Origin: Boletus sp. NGJ
Lineage: Eukaryota > Basidiomycota > Agaricomycetes > Boletales > Boletaceae
Assembly: GCA_019096195.1 (NCBI GenBank)
Contig: JAGTXK010000135.1
Coordinates: forward strand, 1-41,561
Length of the DNA: 41,561 nt
Reading direction: 5' to 3'
This document shows, in pieces, positions 9,701-20,515 of the stretch. Positions within the stretch are counted from its first letter, which is position 1. The number at the start of each line of letters is the position of its first letter. A model generated the notes under the pieces. The model made no database searches and was not told the origin of the DNA. It saw nothing but the letters and a program-made list of their open reading frames with translations. Position numbers and translations under genes: made by a program.

Positions 9701-10996
9701 TCTTCGCGTGGAAGGATATAGAAAGTTCTGCAATAAAGTTTTCAACGCCACCAAGTTCGCGATGCTCAAATTTGAACCTGACTTCATCCCTATCGACGTG
9801 GCGAAGGTAGCCCCACTCTTCATTCACGTACTCGACCTGCTCACAAACAACCTAGCTCACTGGAAGCGAGACTCTCGTTGAGCGATGGATCCTCCACAAG
9901 CTCAACTTCGCTGCGGGCGAGGTCAACAAATGTCTGGAAGTGCGGAATTTCATGGCTGCGACTACAGCGGTGTACAACTTTTGGCTGTACGAGCTATGTG
10001 ACGTATACATCGTACGTGATCTTCGACTCATACGCGGGCGACCTCGTTGTTCATCGTATACAGGAGGCAATGAAACCCATGACCGACCTTTCAGCTGACC
10101 CCAATGTGCGCACGTCGGCACAACAGACTTTGCACACCTGCCTCGATTATGGTCTTCGGCTCCTCCACCCCTTCATGCCGTTCGTCACCGAGGAGCTCTG
10201 GCAGCGCCTCCCTAGGCGATCAACAGATCTTCCCTCCATCATGGTATCACGATACCCCACCTTTGTGAGTCACCTTGTCACGCAAATCCGGGGCTATCTT
10301 ACCTATCGTATCAACAGGACACGGATTTCCAATCCGCGGATGCCGAAGAGAAGTTCGATCTTGTCTTCGCGGCGTTGCGGGCGGGTCGTTCGCTAGCAGC
10401 ATCATATAATTTGCAATCGAACATACAACGTATGTTGCTATCATGAGAGTGCTTTCAGGGTGATCGAGCTCATGATTCTGTTCAGTCTATATCCATGTCC
10501 AGACTCCCGAGGAGAAGGCTCTGTTCGAATCCCAGTCTTCTACGATCAGCGCTTTGACGAAGGGTTGTACGAAGGTGGAAGTCATCCAAGAGTCCTCTTC
10601 ACAGATACCGGCAGGATGCGGCTCGGTCGTCGTGTCGTCGAGTGTGGTAGTGTATCTCCAGGTGCAGGTATGTCATATTCCACGTTGCGTTGATTTTGTT
10701 TTCTGACCTGCTGCAGGGTCTTGTAAACCTGGAAGCGGAGGTCGCCAAGTGTGACAAGAAAATCGATCTCGTTCGTCTTAACCTTGAGAAGCTCTACAGA
10801 GTGATATCCCAACCGGACTATCAAATCACCGTGCCTGAAGCTGTGCAACTCAGCAATGAAGAAAAGGTTGGCATATTGCTTTGCCTTTGAGGTTTGTTTC
10901 AAGCTGATTTGAGAAATGCCTGTGTAGCGGAAAACGTTGGAAGTGGAGTTTTCGGCACTCCAAGAATCGAGAGAGATGTTTGCCAAGTTGCAGTAG
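6713..10996 (+). CDS. VAS1: Valyl-tRNA synthetase, probable dual cytosolic/mitochondrial
   Basis: Class I synthetase charging tRNA-Val. Twenty-one exons: 6713..6881, 6932..7096, 7150..7372, 7423..7587, 7636..7717, 7769..7888, 7939..8053, 8103..8191, 8242..8460, 8514..8617, 8670..8751, 8813..8971, 9030..9200, 9248..9626, 9679..9806, 9856..10011, 10064..10264, 10318..10429, 10486..10667, 10717..10866, 10928..10996. The sum is 3240 nt, 1079 aa, close to yeast VAS1. Seen: HIGH at 7323-7334, KMSKS at 9413-9427, the editing-domain strings [13 protein letters not shown] and [12 protein letters not shown], an anticodon-binding domain with [15 protein letters not shown], and a C-terminal coiled coil. 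The first 28 residues (from 6713) are Arg-rich with no acidic residue, like a mitochondrial presequence. A second ATG at 6797 has a better context (A at -3) and would give the cytosolic form. Intron 1 appears to use a GC donor (GCGAGT). Confidence 0.96.
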
Positions 10997-11752
10997 ACGA
11001 AGAGAAGGAAGTTTTATAATACAATGACTCGATGATGTTGCTATATTCGAGGCAGCAAACTTGAATTAAGATGGTCCTTTACTTACCCGTCCTCTATCTC
11101 CTTTATTTATATCACCCAAAGCATATCATTTAGAGACTCGCACCCTCGCACACGATGCACCAAGCCTAGATCTGTTCGAAACATTCTTGTCAAGTTCAGG
11201 TTGCATACTATACTTGCATCACAACAATAGTCATCTAGAACACTAGATGAGCGGCCGAGGTTCGGCAGGTACCTTGTTTACACTGGCCGTAATCGTTGCA
11301 CTTGAGAACTTCGTGTCGTATCTAGGCAAGTGTTGTATTTACGGATCCGACATCGTACAGAAGACCAGGGGACTGTTCGTCGAGCGTAACTGTCTCGCCA
11401 TTCCTTGAAGGAGTTGAGAATTCTCTACCTTCATTCACAGAGGCTTAACCGTTAAGGTAAGAAAGTGCCACGGCGGCGATTTTTGTCCCTCCACAACCAC
11501 AATTGTACCCACCGCGTTGACGTTGTAAATGACGTTGTAAACAAGGTAATTCCATTGATATGAAGGCCTTATCGCTGCATTGGTGAGGCCGCCCTGACAA
11601 ACCACGTTAGATGGCGCAAGGCCATGTGCTCCGTAGACGTACGCAACAAACCGCACTTACGAGAGTGCATATATAACCCATGACAGGTTGAGAAGCCCCT
11701 TCCTGCTGACGGTCATCCATAACTTTTCAAGTCAGTCGTTGTGTTCTGCAAA
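10997..11752. other. Intergenic region, no gene seen
   Basis: This holds the 3' flank of VAS1 and the promoter of the secreted-protein gene. A TATATAA string occurs at about 11670-11676, some 80 nt before the next ATG. Only short antisense frames occur (longest 73 codons, 11435-11656) and none looks coding. Confidence 0.6.
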
Positions 11753-12355
11753 ATGTTTGCGTGGTTGTAAGTCCTCTACCTAACGTGACATTGCGACTCG
11801 TCAAGCTGACTTACTAGCAGGCTTTCCTTTGTCCCTATAATGTTAGGCCTCCTCACTTTGCGCATGCTGGATCATGACCTGGTGCCAGGTCCACCCTCGA
11901 CCGATCCGGCATGTGCAAACCCACCCATGAACCAGTGTGCTTTCTATGCCGACTGTCTCGAGTCCAGATACCAATGTGGTCCTACTGGATACCCTATTGG
12001 TTATGGTCAATATTACTGCCAGAAATTCTCAGACAACCGCACCTTATTTGATCCTAAAGGCCAGCAATGGATGATTGACACCATGCACTGCCTTCAACTG
12101 GCCCTCGTCGGGAAGGCCATCGACGCCTCTCCCACGGCTTGTCAGGCTCTTAAAGACCAAGCGTTTGCCTCACACGCGGGGTGTTACATTAACAATGGGT
12201 TTTGTACGCTGGACGTGCACGATTGGGCGGCGGTGTTGGAGATCGTGGATATTAGGACACTGTTCTCGAGTTGGGACGCGTTCAAAGCGACCATTGAGAC
12301 GGCAATGGATTGTGGAGCGTTTTATGCGTACATGGTGGGGAGGGGATTGTTCTAA
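11753..12355 (+). CDS. Small secreted or membrane-anchored cysteine-rich protein, unknown function
   Basis: Exons 11753..11766 and 11821..12355, 182 aa. The first exon is only 14 nt. It was chosen because its ATG joins in phase to a hydrophobic N-terminus (MFAWLLSFVPIMLGLLTL) that reads as a signal peptide or anchor. The mature part has ten cysteines, with aromatic and glycine-rich spacing (YGQYYCQKF, DTMHCLQLALVGKA, GCYINNGFCTLD). The pattern, a cysteine-rich helical secreted protein with a central CLQ-type helix, loosely recalls stanniocalcin-like proteins, but I cannot confirm that. Its neighbour MID1 is another secretory-route protein; no functional link is implied. Confidence 0.7.
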
Positions 12356-12538
12356 CTTTCGATCAAGTCGGTGTCGGTTCGTCATTACAGTGAATGTATC
12401 TTAAATTATGTGTCTTGAATTTCAGCCAGAAACTCTGCCGCCCTTTTTTTTTTGGACAAGTATCTATATATCTGAGGAAACGAACATGCTGTGCACGGGA
12501 AGACCTTGTGACTGTATTACAGTAATACTTAGTGTACC

Positions 12539-14049
12539 ATGTCGTGGCTCGTCCTCTCTGCAATATTTGCCCTGGTCGACGCTCAGCAGATTCTCCCCCT
12601 CAACTCGCTCTCCTCTTTTTCTGCTCCGACGTCCCTCCTCGGTCTACCTTCATCCCCGCAGCTGACCGTATCCGTCGCCGTATGCACGTCCAAAGCCTCG
12701 TCTGCGCGCTTTTTCCTCTCAAATAGCACAGGCATCATTCCCGGAGCAGGCGGTGGTACTGGCGTCTTCGAGATCCAACTCAACGATGGCAACGGCCAAT
12801 GGTCCGGTTCAGCGCCAACCGGCGGTCTGCTCTCCGTCCAAGACCTCAACCAAGGATCCTTCCAAATTTCAGTATCAGATAACGGTATTTCAGAACATTG
12901 TCTCCGGTGTTCCTACTTCCAACCGCTTCGATGATGCCTAGGTACCATGTACGACGTACTCGACCAGCTACCCCTCCTAGGAGATACCACCCCCAACCAG
13001 GCCATCCTCTTTTCGCATGTCTTTCTTGCCGTACCGATCGAGCAACCAAGCTTTCCAAACTATACTCTACTTCCAGCCAATCTCTCCGCTCCAGATACCC
13101 CCTCCCCCCTCTCTAATTTTACCCTTGTCATAGCGCCAACCTCTGCACAGCTCTCGTTGCTTCCGCAGACCGCGTGTGCTCTGCTAAACACCACATCATC
13201 TACTGGTTCGATCATCAGCAACAACCCATGGCTGCGTAGCTCTGAAGGCTGGAGATCACAATGGCTCGTCACCGACCTCTCACCAAGCACAAACTATACC
13301 GCCTATGTCATTCAGGACGCACTCAAGGTTAGCGGCCCCATTTATTTTACAACAAAATCCGGCAAGTCGCTCCTTTTAACATCTTCTCTTCTCTTTTCCC
13401 TCTGACGATACTCCCATCAGCAACCTTCCCCTGCCCACTCGTCTATTCTCTTCCCTATTGTCCTTCCATCGCATACGCCGTACCATTGCCACCATTGCCA
13501 ACCCCCGCATTCGGTTACGACGCGTCCTCTCTCCCAGACAACATCTCCTCGCCTCTCCTCCAATACATGACCAATTTTACCACCATGCTCTCCACATTTG
13601 CTTGCGGACGCGATCTCTACTCATCTCTCCAAACATGTGCAGACTGCCAAACTAATTACCGCACATGGCTCTGCAGCGTCTCATTCCCTCGCTGCTCCGA
13701 ACCCGCGTTGGTCGATAATAGCACCAGCACGATACCTATCTTTGGGAGCACTGCGCAGGTCCCGCTCTCGGCGCTCCTGCCACAACCGAGTGGTTCTCCG
13801 TCGAGAAATCCGTACTTTCCAAACGCGAGTTATGACTATTCGTCCTTGTTGCCCTGTCTCGAGACGTGCAATGACGTCGACCGCGCATGTCCATACTTTC
13901 TTGGCATCAAATGTCCGACGACCAAATTCAATGCTGCGGCGAGTTACGGCGTTGGATTCATAGACAGCGGAGAAGTCGGCGAGATAGGTAACGGTGTCAC
14001 TGGCGTGGCACAAGATAGATGGGGAAACGTGTGGTGTAATGGAAATTAG
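12539..14049 (+). CDS. MID1: Stretch-activated Ca2+ channel regulatory subunit Mid1
   Basis: Exons 12539..12884, 12942..13361, 13421..14049, 464 aa. Mid1 is the glycosylated partner of the Cch1 channel in fungal plasma membrane and supports Ca2+ influx under stress or mating. Seen: a signal peptide (MSWLVLSAIFALVDAQ), many N-glycosylation sequons (NST, NYT, NTT, NFT), and a cysteine-rich C-terminal half with ACGRDLYSSLQTCADCQ, WLCSVSFPRC and the ending LPCLETCNDVDRACPYFLGIKCP (broken here: LPCLETCNDV then DRACPYFLGIKCP), typical of the family. Intron 2 appears to use a GC donor (GCAAGT), the only phase-correct choice giving the ATFPCPLVYSLPYC continuation. It is convergent with the kinase gene, 82 bp apart. 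Confidence 0.87.
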
Positions 14050-14131
14050 GATATAAACACCCTTCTATTATGTTGCTTGGGTTGGCTACTTTGCACTGAC
14101 CTGGTATAATTGTCTAAGTGGGGGTTACCGG

Positions 14132-16431
14132 TTATCCATCGAAAGCGCTGGGTGTAACATCTACTCCAAATGTGCTTTTTGCAAACCCTCTCATGGTTCT
14201 CTCCAACTCGTCTTCAAAACCGATGCTTGATTGGCCCAAAATGCGCTGGACCCATTGACGCACCTGACTCGTCCAGAACATAAAATCGATGGACAACATG
14301 ACGCCCCTAAATACTAGATAGTGCCAGTATTCTTTTGCACGTTCTGTCAACGTGAGATTCTCGGACGTGATTAGCGATGCGGAAGCCCAGTATCCAGTAA
14401 TCTTGATACGATTGACAGGCGAGCCAAGCACTTGGTTGTTTCCTACAGTGAAAAATCAGGAGAGTATGACAGAGACGAGACCTATTAACACCAACCTTGG
14501 ACAATCCTGGTACGCGTGCCAGTCAACGGCCGTCCTCGTACATCACATCGAACACTCACCTCATGTTCCTCCCAAGGAAGATGAGCTCCTTGGGCATTTT
14601 ATCCGTGTCCAGCAAGAACCGCTTCATCCTGGCCTTCATCCGCATGCTCAGTTCATACTGATTGAATCCTTCTACGGACTCATTTCCATTTCCATTGTTC
14701 TTCTTACCGTATTTCACCGGCCGCATTAACGTCGCACTGGCAAACAAATCCGGCGTGCCAATACCCCACAACGTCGTCACACGCTCAATCGCATCCCAGT
14801 CCGCAGCTAACAAGCCCCTCCACAACGTCGCATACTGCCGCCTGAACGACTCCTCGACACGAACATACAACCCATGGTCGAGCAACACCAGCTGTGGGTA
14901 CCCAGGGTTCGAGGGATGAGGCCGAATGATGATGTTGCCAGGGTGTGGGTCACAGTGTACCCATCCCCAGCTGAACATCTGTGCACTGAACAACTCCACC
15001 ATGGTTTGCATGATCGACCTGACGCCGCCTTTCAAGCGAACGCCTTCCAACGAGGGATGAATCCTGGGACTCGGAGCAGCGTTTGCCTGGTTTTCCTCTC
15101 CCATCAGCCTTTTAATTGCCACACGGTCGCTTAACCGCACGCCGTCGATCCACTCGGCAGTGAGTACTTTCTTTGTCGAGTATTCAGGGTACCCCTTGGG
15201 TATGTGTACCTTGCCAGCGAGACGCGGTTCCGCAGCGATAAATTGAGCAGTGACACGCGCATTTTGTGCCTCTTGTACAAAGTCCAGTTCCTGCCTTAGA
15301 TGGCTATTGATAAAATCTACGCAGGTCGTGAACAAGCCACTCTTCACCTGGAGTCTGAATAAAGAAAGAAGGGGGACGTGAAATAACGCACCAACAGCAA
15401 AATAAACGGGGAGATCGAACATCCAGTTCTCAAATATCCACATCACCATACGGAATGCGCCGAGATCCCATTCGATCTGCTTCGTCACGTCTGGCTTTTG
15501 GATCTTGACTGCGACCCATTCGCCGCTTTTAAGCTTGGCACGGTGGACCTGGGCAACGCTAGCACTCGCAATCGCTTCTTGTTCGAATACATCAAAGATG
15601 CCATCAGGACCTACGGGAAGGCGACCGAATTCGGATCGAAAGACAGACAGGATGTCAGAATAGGGTATCTGAGGTGCGTCATCGAACAGGCGGGCGAATT
15701 TGTCCTGTATTGGGCGTGGCAGCAAGGGTGAATTGGCAGCGATGGCCTGGCCTGGAAGCAAAATAGGGTGAAAATTGTGTCGGAGATGATACTGCCTCTG
15801 CCAATGTGCGCACCTATTTTAATGTAGAGACCACCATTAGAGATGAAGAGATCATACATCCTATCCGCTACACGTGCGTGAAGTTGCGGTATTTGGTCTG
15901 CCTTTTCAGGTTGAAAGTTGAGTTTGTAATCTAGGGATATCATGGCACACTAAGACAAAACACGCACGTCAGCAATGTGAATGTAAATGAGCGGGAAGAT
16001 GATATGATATCAAAGCAAGCTTGACACCCGGGTCAAGGGTCAAGGACATGACCAGCACGGGCAATGGGGCAGCTTGTTTTCGATGATGAACTCATCGAGT
16101 GGGCATGGTTGACGGCAAGTTCGAAGTGGTCAGCACCACCGAAAGAAGGTACGCTGATAGCAAAACCACTTTGGCTGTGGACTGACAGACGGGAAGGCAC
16201 ACTCACTGCCCAAAGGGTGCGAAAGTTGCGCCGGACTGCAGAAGCATTGAACTTGTGGTCGAGAAACCAGAGGGTGCCCAGTGTTACTGCGACGTAGGCT
16301 GAGCGTCTACTGAGCTTGTGCCACCGTGGGTGTAAGGGTGGTGGAGTCGAGAGAGATCTGGGGCGGTCAATAATTATGAAGGACTGCTTTCTGGGAAACA
16401 AGGACGGTTTGGCGAAACGGTGGAGAAACAT
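14132..16431 (-). CDS. MCP2: ADCK1/MCP2-type ABC1-family atypical kinase, mitochondrial
   Basis: Exons complement(14132..14442, 14496..14506, 14560..15347, 15396..15751, 15814..15949, 16207..16431), 608 aa. ABC1/UbiB proteins are atypical kinases or ATPases of mitochondria and plastids; the ADCK1/Mcp2 branch is linked to mitochondrial lipid and membrane homeostasis. Seen: a basic N-terminus with one hydrophobic segment, the family KxGQ motif (YIKIGQAIA), ASASVAQVHRA, the lysine in VAVKIQKP, the catalytic HCDPHPGNI and a DHG in place of DFG (LLDHGLY), which is usual for the ADCK1 group. The 11-nt exon (14496-14506) restores GRNMR-IVQ-GNNQVLGSPVNR. The first intron is long (257 nt). The 48-nt intron 15348-15395 has no stop and is a multiple of three, so retention would be silent to the frame. 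Confidence 0.9.
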
Positions 16432-17160
16432 GTTGAAGCTGACAGTTTGAACAGGCTGAGAAAAATTCGAGTCTAGGCCGGCTGTGGCCGCGTCGGGACA
16501 AGAAAGATGATCTCGACGATCGACAGCTGATGGTCCTTTACTGGTCCAGCTTCTGGCAGATCTCACTACCCTGACCCAGTCATCTACAAACCGAAAACAC
16601 GAAAACGCTGCGTTTTTGGGACACCCAGTTTGGAATAGGTCAGGGTTTGTGCTGTAAAACACTTTGCGATCGGTTAGATGCTCATCAGCCAATGAGAGAG
16701 CTCAAAGGGGGCTTGCTACTTGCGAAAGAATTGCTCAACGGTCGTGAGGCGATAACGTTACTCGTCTGCTTTGCAGATGCATTTCTGCAAGCAGAGGCGA
16801 GGAGCAGAGGCGAGGAGCAGAGGCGAGGGCTGGATACCCTTGCCTCATGTTCATCATGCCGTGTGCTTTGGGCCCGACCAATCACCGCCACATCGGAGCC
16901 AAAGGGGACTTGTTTCTACTCCAAGAAGAGGTAACAGCAAGCTCCTGTGTGGGGTCAGACACGTCGCTAATAACAACCGATTCGAGTTACAGGCTGACTC
17001 GTGATTCAGTCACGCGCGGCTGTCGAGTTCCAGCCGTACAAGTAAACACCGCACAGCGGTTACCTAACACCTGTGACTTGAATGCCCTTTCTGTGGCATA
17101 TAAAGGTCCGAGGGAGAACCCTACGTGTCCCCTCGCTTCTCTCTGATCACTCCCTTTCGA
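16432..17160. other. Divergent promoter region of the kinase and MAM3
   Basis: No gene is seen. The region carries a short tandem repeat at 16791-16829 and an extension of the kinase's first-exon frame upstream to 16692, which I take as 5' UTR because the presequence-like start is at 16431. A TATAAAG string lies at 17099-17105, about 60 nt before the MAM3 ATG. Confidence 0.55.
16791..16829. repeat. 13-bp tandem repeat, three units
   Basis: GCAGAGGCGAGGA is repeated three times (the last unit ends in G) within the divergent promoter. It is short and may be a simple repeat without function. Confidence 0.9.
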
Positions 17161-20100
17161 ATGGTACCAACTCCACTACATTCCCAACCATCTTCTCGCT
17201 CCATCGTTACTCTCCTATCGGTATTATCGCAACATGTGCCCAGCATCGTTCGTAAACTTGGCGGCGACAACAATGATCCCTCCATTTTGCACACTTACGC
17301 GAGACGCGCTACGTCAGACACCCGCAGTCTCCAGTTCATCGTCTTTGCCTGTCTCATCCCCGTTCTCGTCGTGTTATCGGGTATTTTTGCCGGTCTGACA
17401 TTAGGCTACATGAGCTTGGACGAGACCCAGCTCAACGTGTTAAGCATCAGCGGCACCCCGTCAGTATCTCCTCTGATACGTGTCATCCCGTGCAATGCCA
17501 CTCACACCACGTCACAGTCAGCAGAAGCAATACGCTGCTAAAATAAAGCCCATCCGCGAGAATGGTCACCTCCTTTTGGTGACACTTTTGCTGGCCAACA
17601 TGATTGTGAACGAGACACTCCCCATTATCTCCGACCCGATTCTCGGCGGAGGCGCTCAGAGTGTTGTCGTCAGCACGGTCCTTATCGTGATGTAAGTTTT
17701 GCGCAGTTCACCAAAACCAGTGCAGCATTAGCGTGTGAATCCGCACGCTCTTGATGTCATTCCAAAGTCCAGACTCTTTCATTATCGCCTTTGCAGGTTA
17801 CATAAATTCGGTTTCTGAACCCCTTCTTTTGACAGCTTCTCGGAAATCATACCACAGTCTCTTTGCACTCGCCATGGTCTCTACTTGGGTGCAAAAATGG
17901 CTGGCTTTACCCGTGTTCTGATCTACCTCATGGTTCGTTTTGTGTCTTACCTTATTCAATGTGCAAGCCACTGACAAGTGCAACATAATAGGGGGTAGTG
18001 GCCTGGCCTGTCGCGAAACTGCTCGAATTCGCTCTTGGACCACATCACGGTATCATATACCGAAGAGCAGGTCGGTGCTCTGGCAGTCCTCTCCATGATC
18101 CCGTATTAAACTCCTTCTCACAGAGCTCAAAGAGTTGATTGCGATGCATTCATCGATATCTGCACATGGTGGCGACTTGAAGACGGACACTGTCACCATC
18201 ATCGGTGCTACACTTGATTTACAAGAAAAGGTCGTCAAACAGGTGATGTAATCGTCTGTTTCTCACTCGGATGACCTCCTGAGAGTGCAACATGAGCAGG
18301 CCATGACACCTATCGACAATGTTTTCATGCTTTCCATCGACTCAAAGCTGGACTATGACACGATGAAGAAGATCTGCTTGACCGGTCACAGTCGTGTACC
18401 TGTGTACGAAGAAGTAGAAGTTGCTGTGGACTCTTCTGGCCATCTGGAAAAGGCTAAGAAAATTATTGGCATTCTTCTTGTCAAACATGTATGTTGCTGT
18501 TTCCCACATCGACACCCCACCTAACGTTAGTATCAGTGCGTCATGCTCGACCCCAAAGGTAACGCATCGCCCCGTTTATGTACGCATTTCTGATCCAGAC
18601 AATCGTCCAGATGCAACCCCGTTGCGCAAGATACCTCTAAACAAGGTTCCTTTCGTTCCAAATAACGAATCTCTGCTCCATATTTTAGATAGATTCCAAG
18701 AAGGCCGTTCCCACATGGCCATCATTTCTCGTTTTAGCGTTGAGAAAGCTACCTCCGTCAAGAAGGTTGCGAAGCGCACTCTCACCCAACGTCTGCGTCA
18801 GAGTGTTGGCATCAGCGACTCCGCTGACTCAAGCGAATCCAGCGATGACGAGAAATTTAATTCTAGGCCCAGCGCGAGTGTGGAAGATTGCAAGGAGCGT
18901 TCCAGAGGTGTCTCGTGGGTTGATGACTCCGAAACAGAGGCGACGATCCAAGACGATCCAGCCCCAGAGTTGAACGATGCAGAGGAGGAAGTCCAAGGAC
19001 CATCCACTACCGTGAAGAATGGTGTCAGATCCAAACAGCGGCGTCAGCGTCGAAAGACAGACCTTGAGGCAGGGTTGGTAGTCGGCACGGAAACAGGTGG
19101 TAATACCAAAGATAAGCAGAAGATAAGGTTACCGAAACCCGGGACTAGCTTGGAACAAAACATGCCCGCTGACGCTCTTTTGACCAAGAAAGATGCCAAG
19201 GATTTTCTCCAGGGTATCGACCCCGCGATTATGCCACTCGGTATCATTACTCTCGAGGATGTACTCGAAGGTAGCCTACAACTTCTGTTTGTGCTTACAT
19301 TCATCTAATATCAATTTTTTAGAGCTGATTGGTGAAGAAATATACGATGAATTCGATTTCGAAGCTGCTAATGGAACTCTATCGTCCTTCGTTCCATCCG
19401 AGCATGCTAATACTAACGGAACTGAACCATTTACCGGTGTCGCGTCTCAGATTAACGACGCCTTCACCACGACAAGTCTTGTTCTTCGCCCACTCAACAC
19501 CCATGGTCTAAGCTTCCTGCGTTCGACCAGCGCTCCTCCGAGTCCTCGCAATCGCGGCAAAGCTCTATCCGTGGTTTCTACGCCTAGCCAAGCATCTCGG
19601 CCAAATACACCCGTAGGGTCCAGCGCTACGACCCCAAGGACCATCGTGGGGAGCCCTGGTATCACCGACGATCCCAAAGCCAAAGGGGAAACGCCCAAAG
19701 CATCCGGCGTCGTCTCGGTATCTGAAAACGTCGCTGGTTCTGGCCCCCGTCGGCCTACGCCTATGAAGAAGCAACCCGTCTGTAGCTCTGGTACTGGTTC
19801 CCCACTTGTCGGTTCCATGACTCCTGCGTCACGGTCCGCCCCTCCATCACCGCCCCTTGAAGCCATCCTACTCGAGAGGAAGCGTCGTCTAGCTGCTGCG
19901 GCTGGTGCCGGTAAAGACGTGGGCTTTATGACCGTACCATCTATTTCGGGCACGAGCCACAACAATGATGCAAGGGTGCCAGCATTGCGAGCTCCGGCCA
20001 TGTCCCCAAAAGGCACGAGCAAATTCAAGAGCAGTCCCCTCGGAGGTGGCGACCGGACTGGCGTCGTCATAGCAGAGAAGGTCAAGCAAGATATCGAGGA

Positions 20101-20182
20101 CCATGCAGAGGATATTCGTATACCTGACGAGATGGACAAGGCCGGTCCGGACAAGAAGGAGGACGACTCTGGTTACTTATAA
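17161..20182 (+). CDS. MAM3: CNNM/MAM3-like protein with DUF21 and CBS domains
   Basis: Exons 17161..17459, 17518..17691, 17836..17932, 17992..18070, 18124..18242, 18300..18488, 18537..18558, 18611..19270, 19323..20182, 832 aa. Family members (yeast Mam3, animal CNNM, bacterial CorC) are membrane proteins handling divalent metals; Mam3 is vacuolar and affects mitochondrial morphology. Seen: a DUF21 membrane domain from about residue 60 (FIVFACLIPVLVVLSGIFAG, GYMSLDETQLNVL, LLVTLLLANMIVNETLPII, IFSEIIPQS), then a CBS pair (TPIDNVFMLSIDSKLDYDTM, GHSRVPVYEE, ESLLHILDRFQEGRSHMAII) ending GIITLEDVLEELIGEEI. A long charged insert (SADSSESSDDE...) lies inside the CBS module and a disordered Pro/Ser-rich tail of about 280 residues follows. 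Exon 7 is 22 nt. The start is the first ATG in frame. Confidence 0.93.
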
Positions 20183-20515
20183 CATTAGTCACGGGAGCCA
20201 GAACTACCTACGCTCTTGCACATCTCAGATCCTGAATTGGTTCTCACCATGATACCCACGCGGTACTTTTATGTCTCTTTGATTTTGTACGATTTTTCTC
20301 TTGGCGCAGGTTCATCTTTGAGCTTCGTACCAATCCTTTTATGCACCCTATCTCTTTGTTCATGTATTAGATACTGTGTTTCATGCTTTACTGATTGGAG
20401 TGTTCCTAGACTGTCCCGAGTATAACATTGAGTATGAAATAACAATGGTACGTGATGGGTATCATGCGTGGAATAACGAAGCTAACTCGACAACTTTCGG
20501 CACCATAAATTCCAG
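20183..20515. other. Convergent intergenic region
   Basis: This holds the 3' flanks of MAM3 (plus) and the LKR/SDH gene (minus). It is T-rich, with no ORF of note and no RNA gene seen. Confidence 0.6.

Noticed and set aside
16432-16692. N-terminal extension of the ABC1-family kinase to 16692
   Set aside because: The added 87 residues are not family-like and would bury the mitochondrial leader that begins at 16431.
19447-20154. 235-codon minus-strand frame opposite the MAM3 tail
   Set aside because: It is a mirror of the Pro/Ser-rich MAM3 exon 9, has no domain and no splice or start context, and the plus-strand model explains the region.
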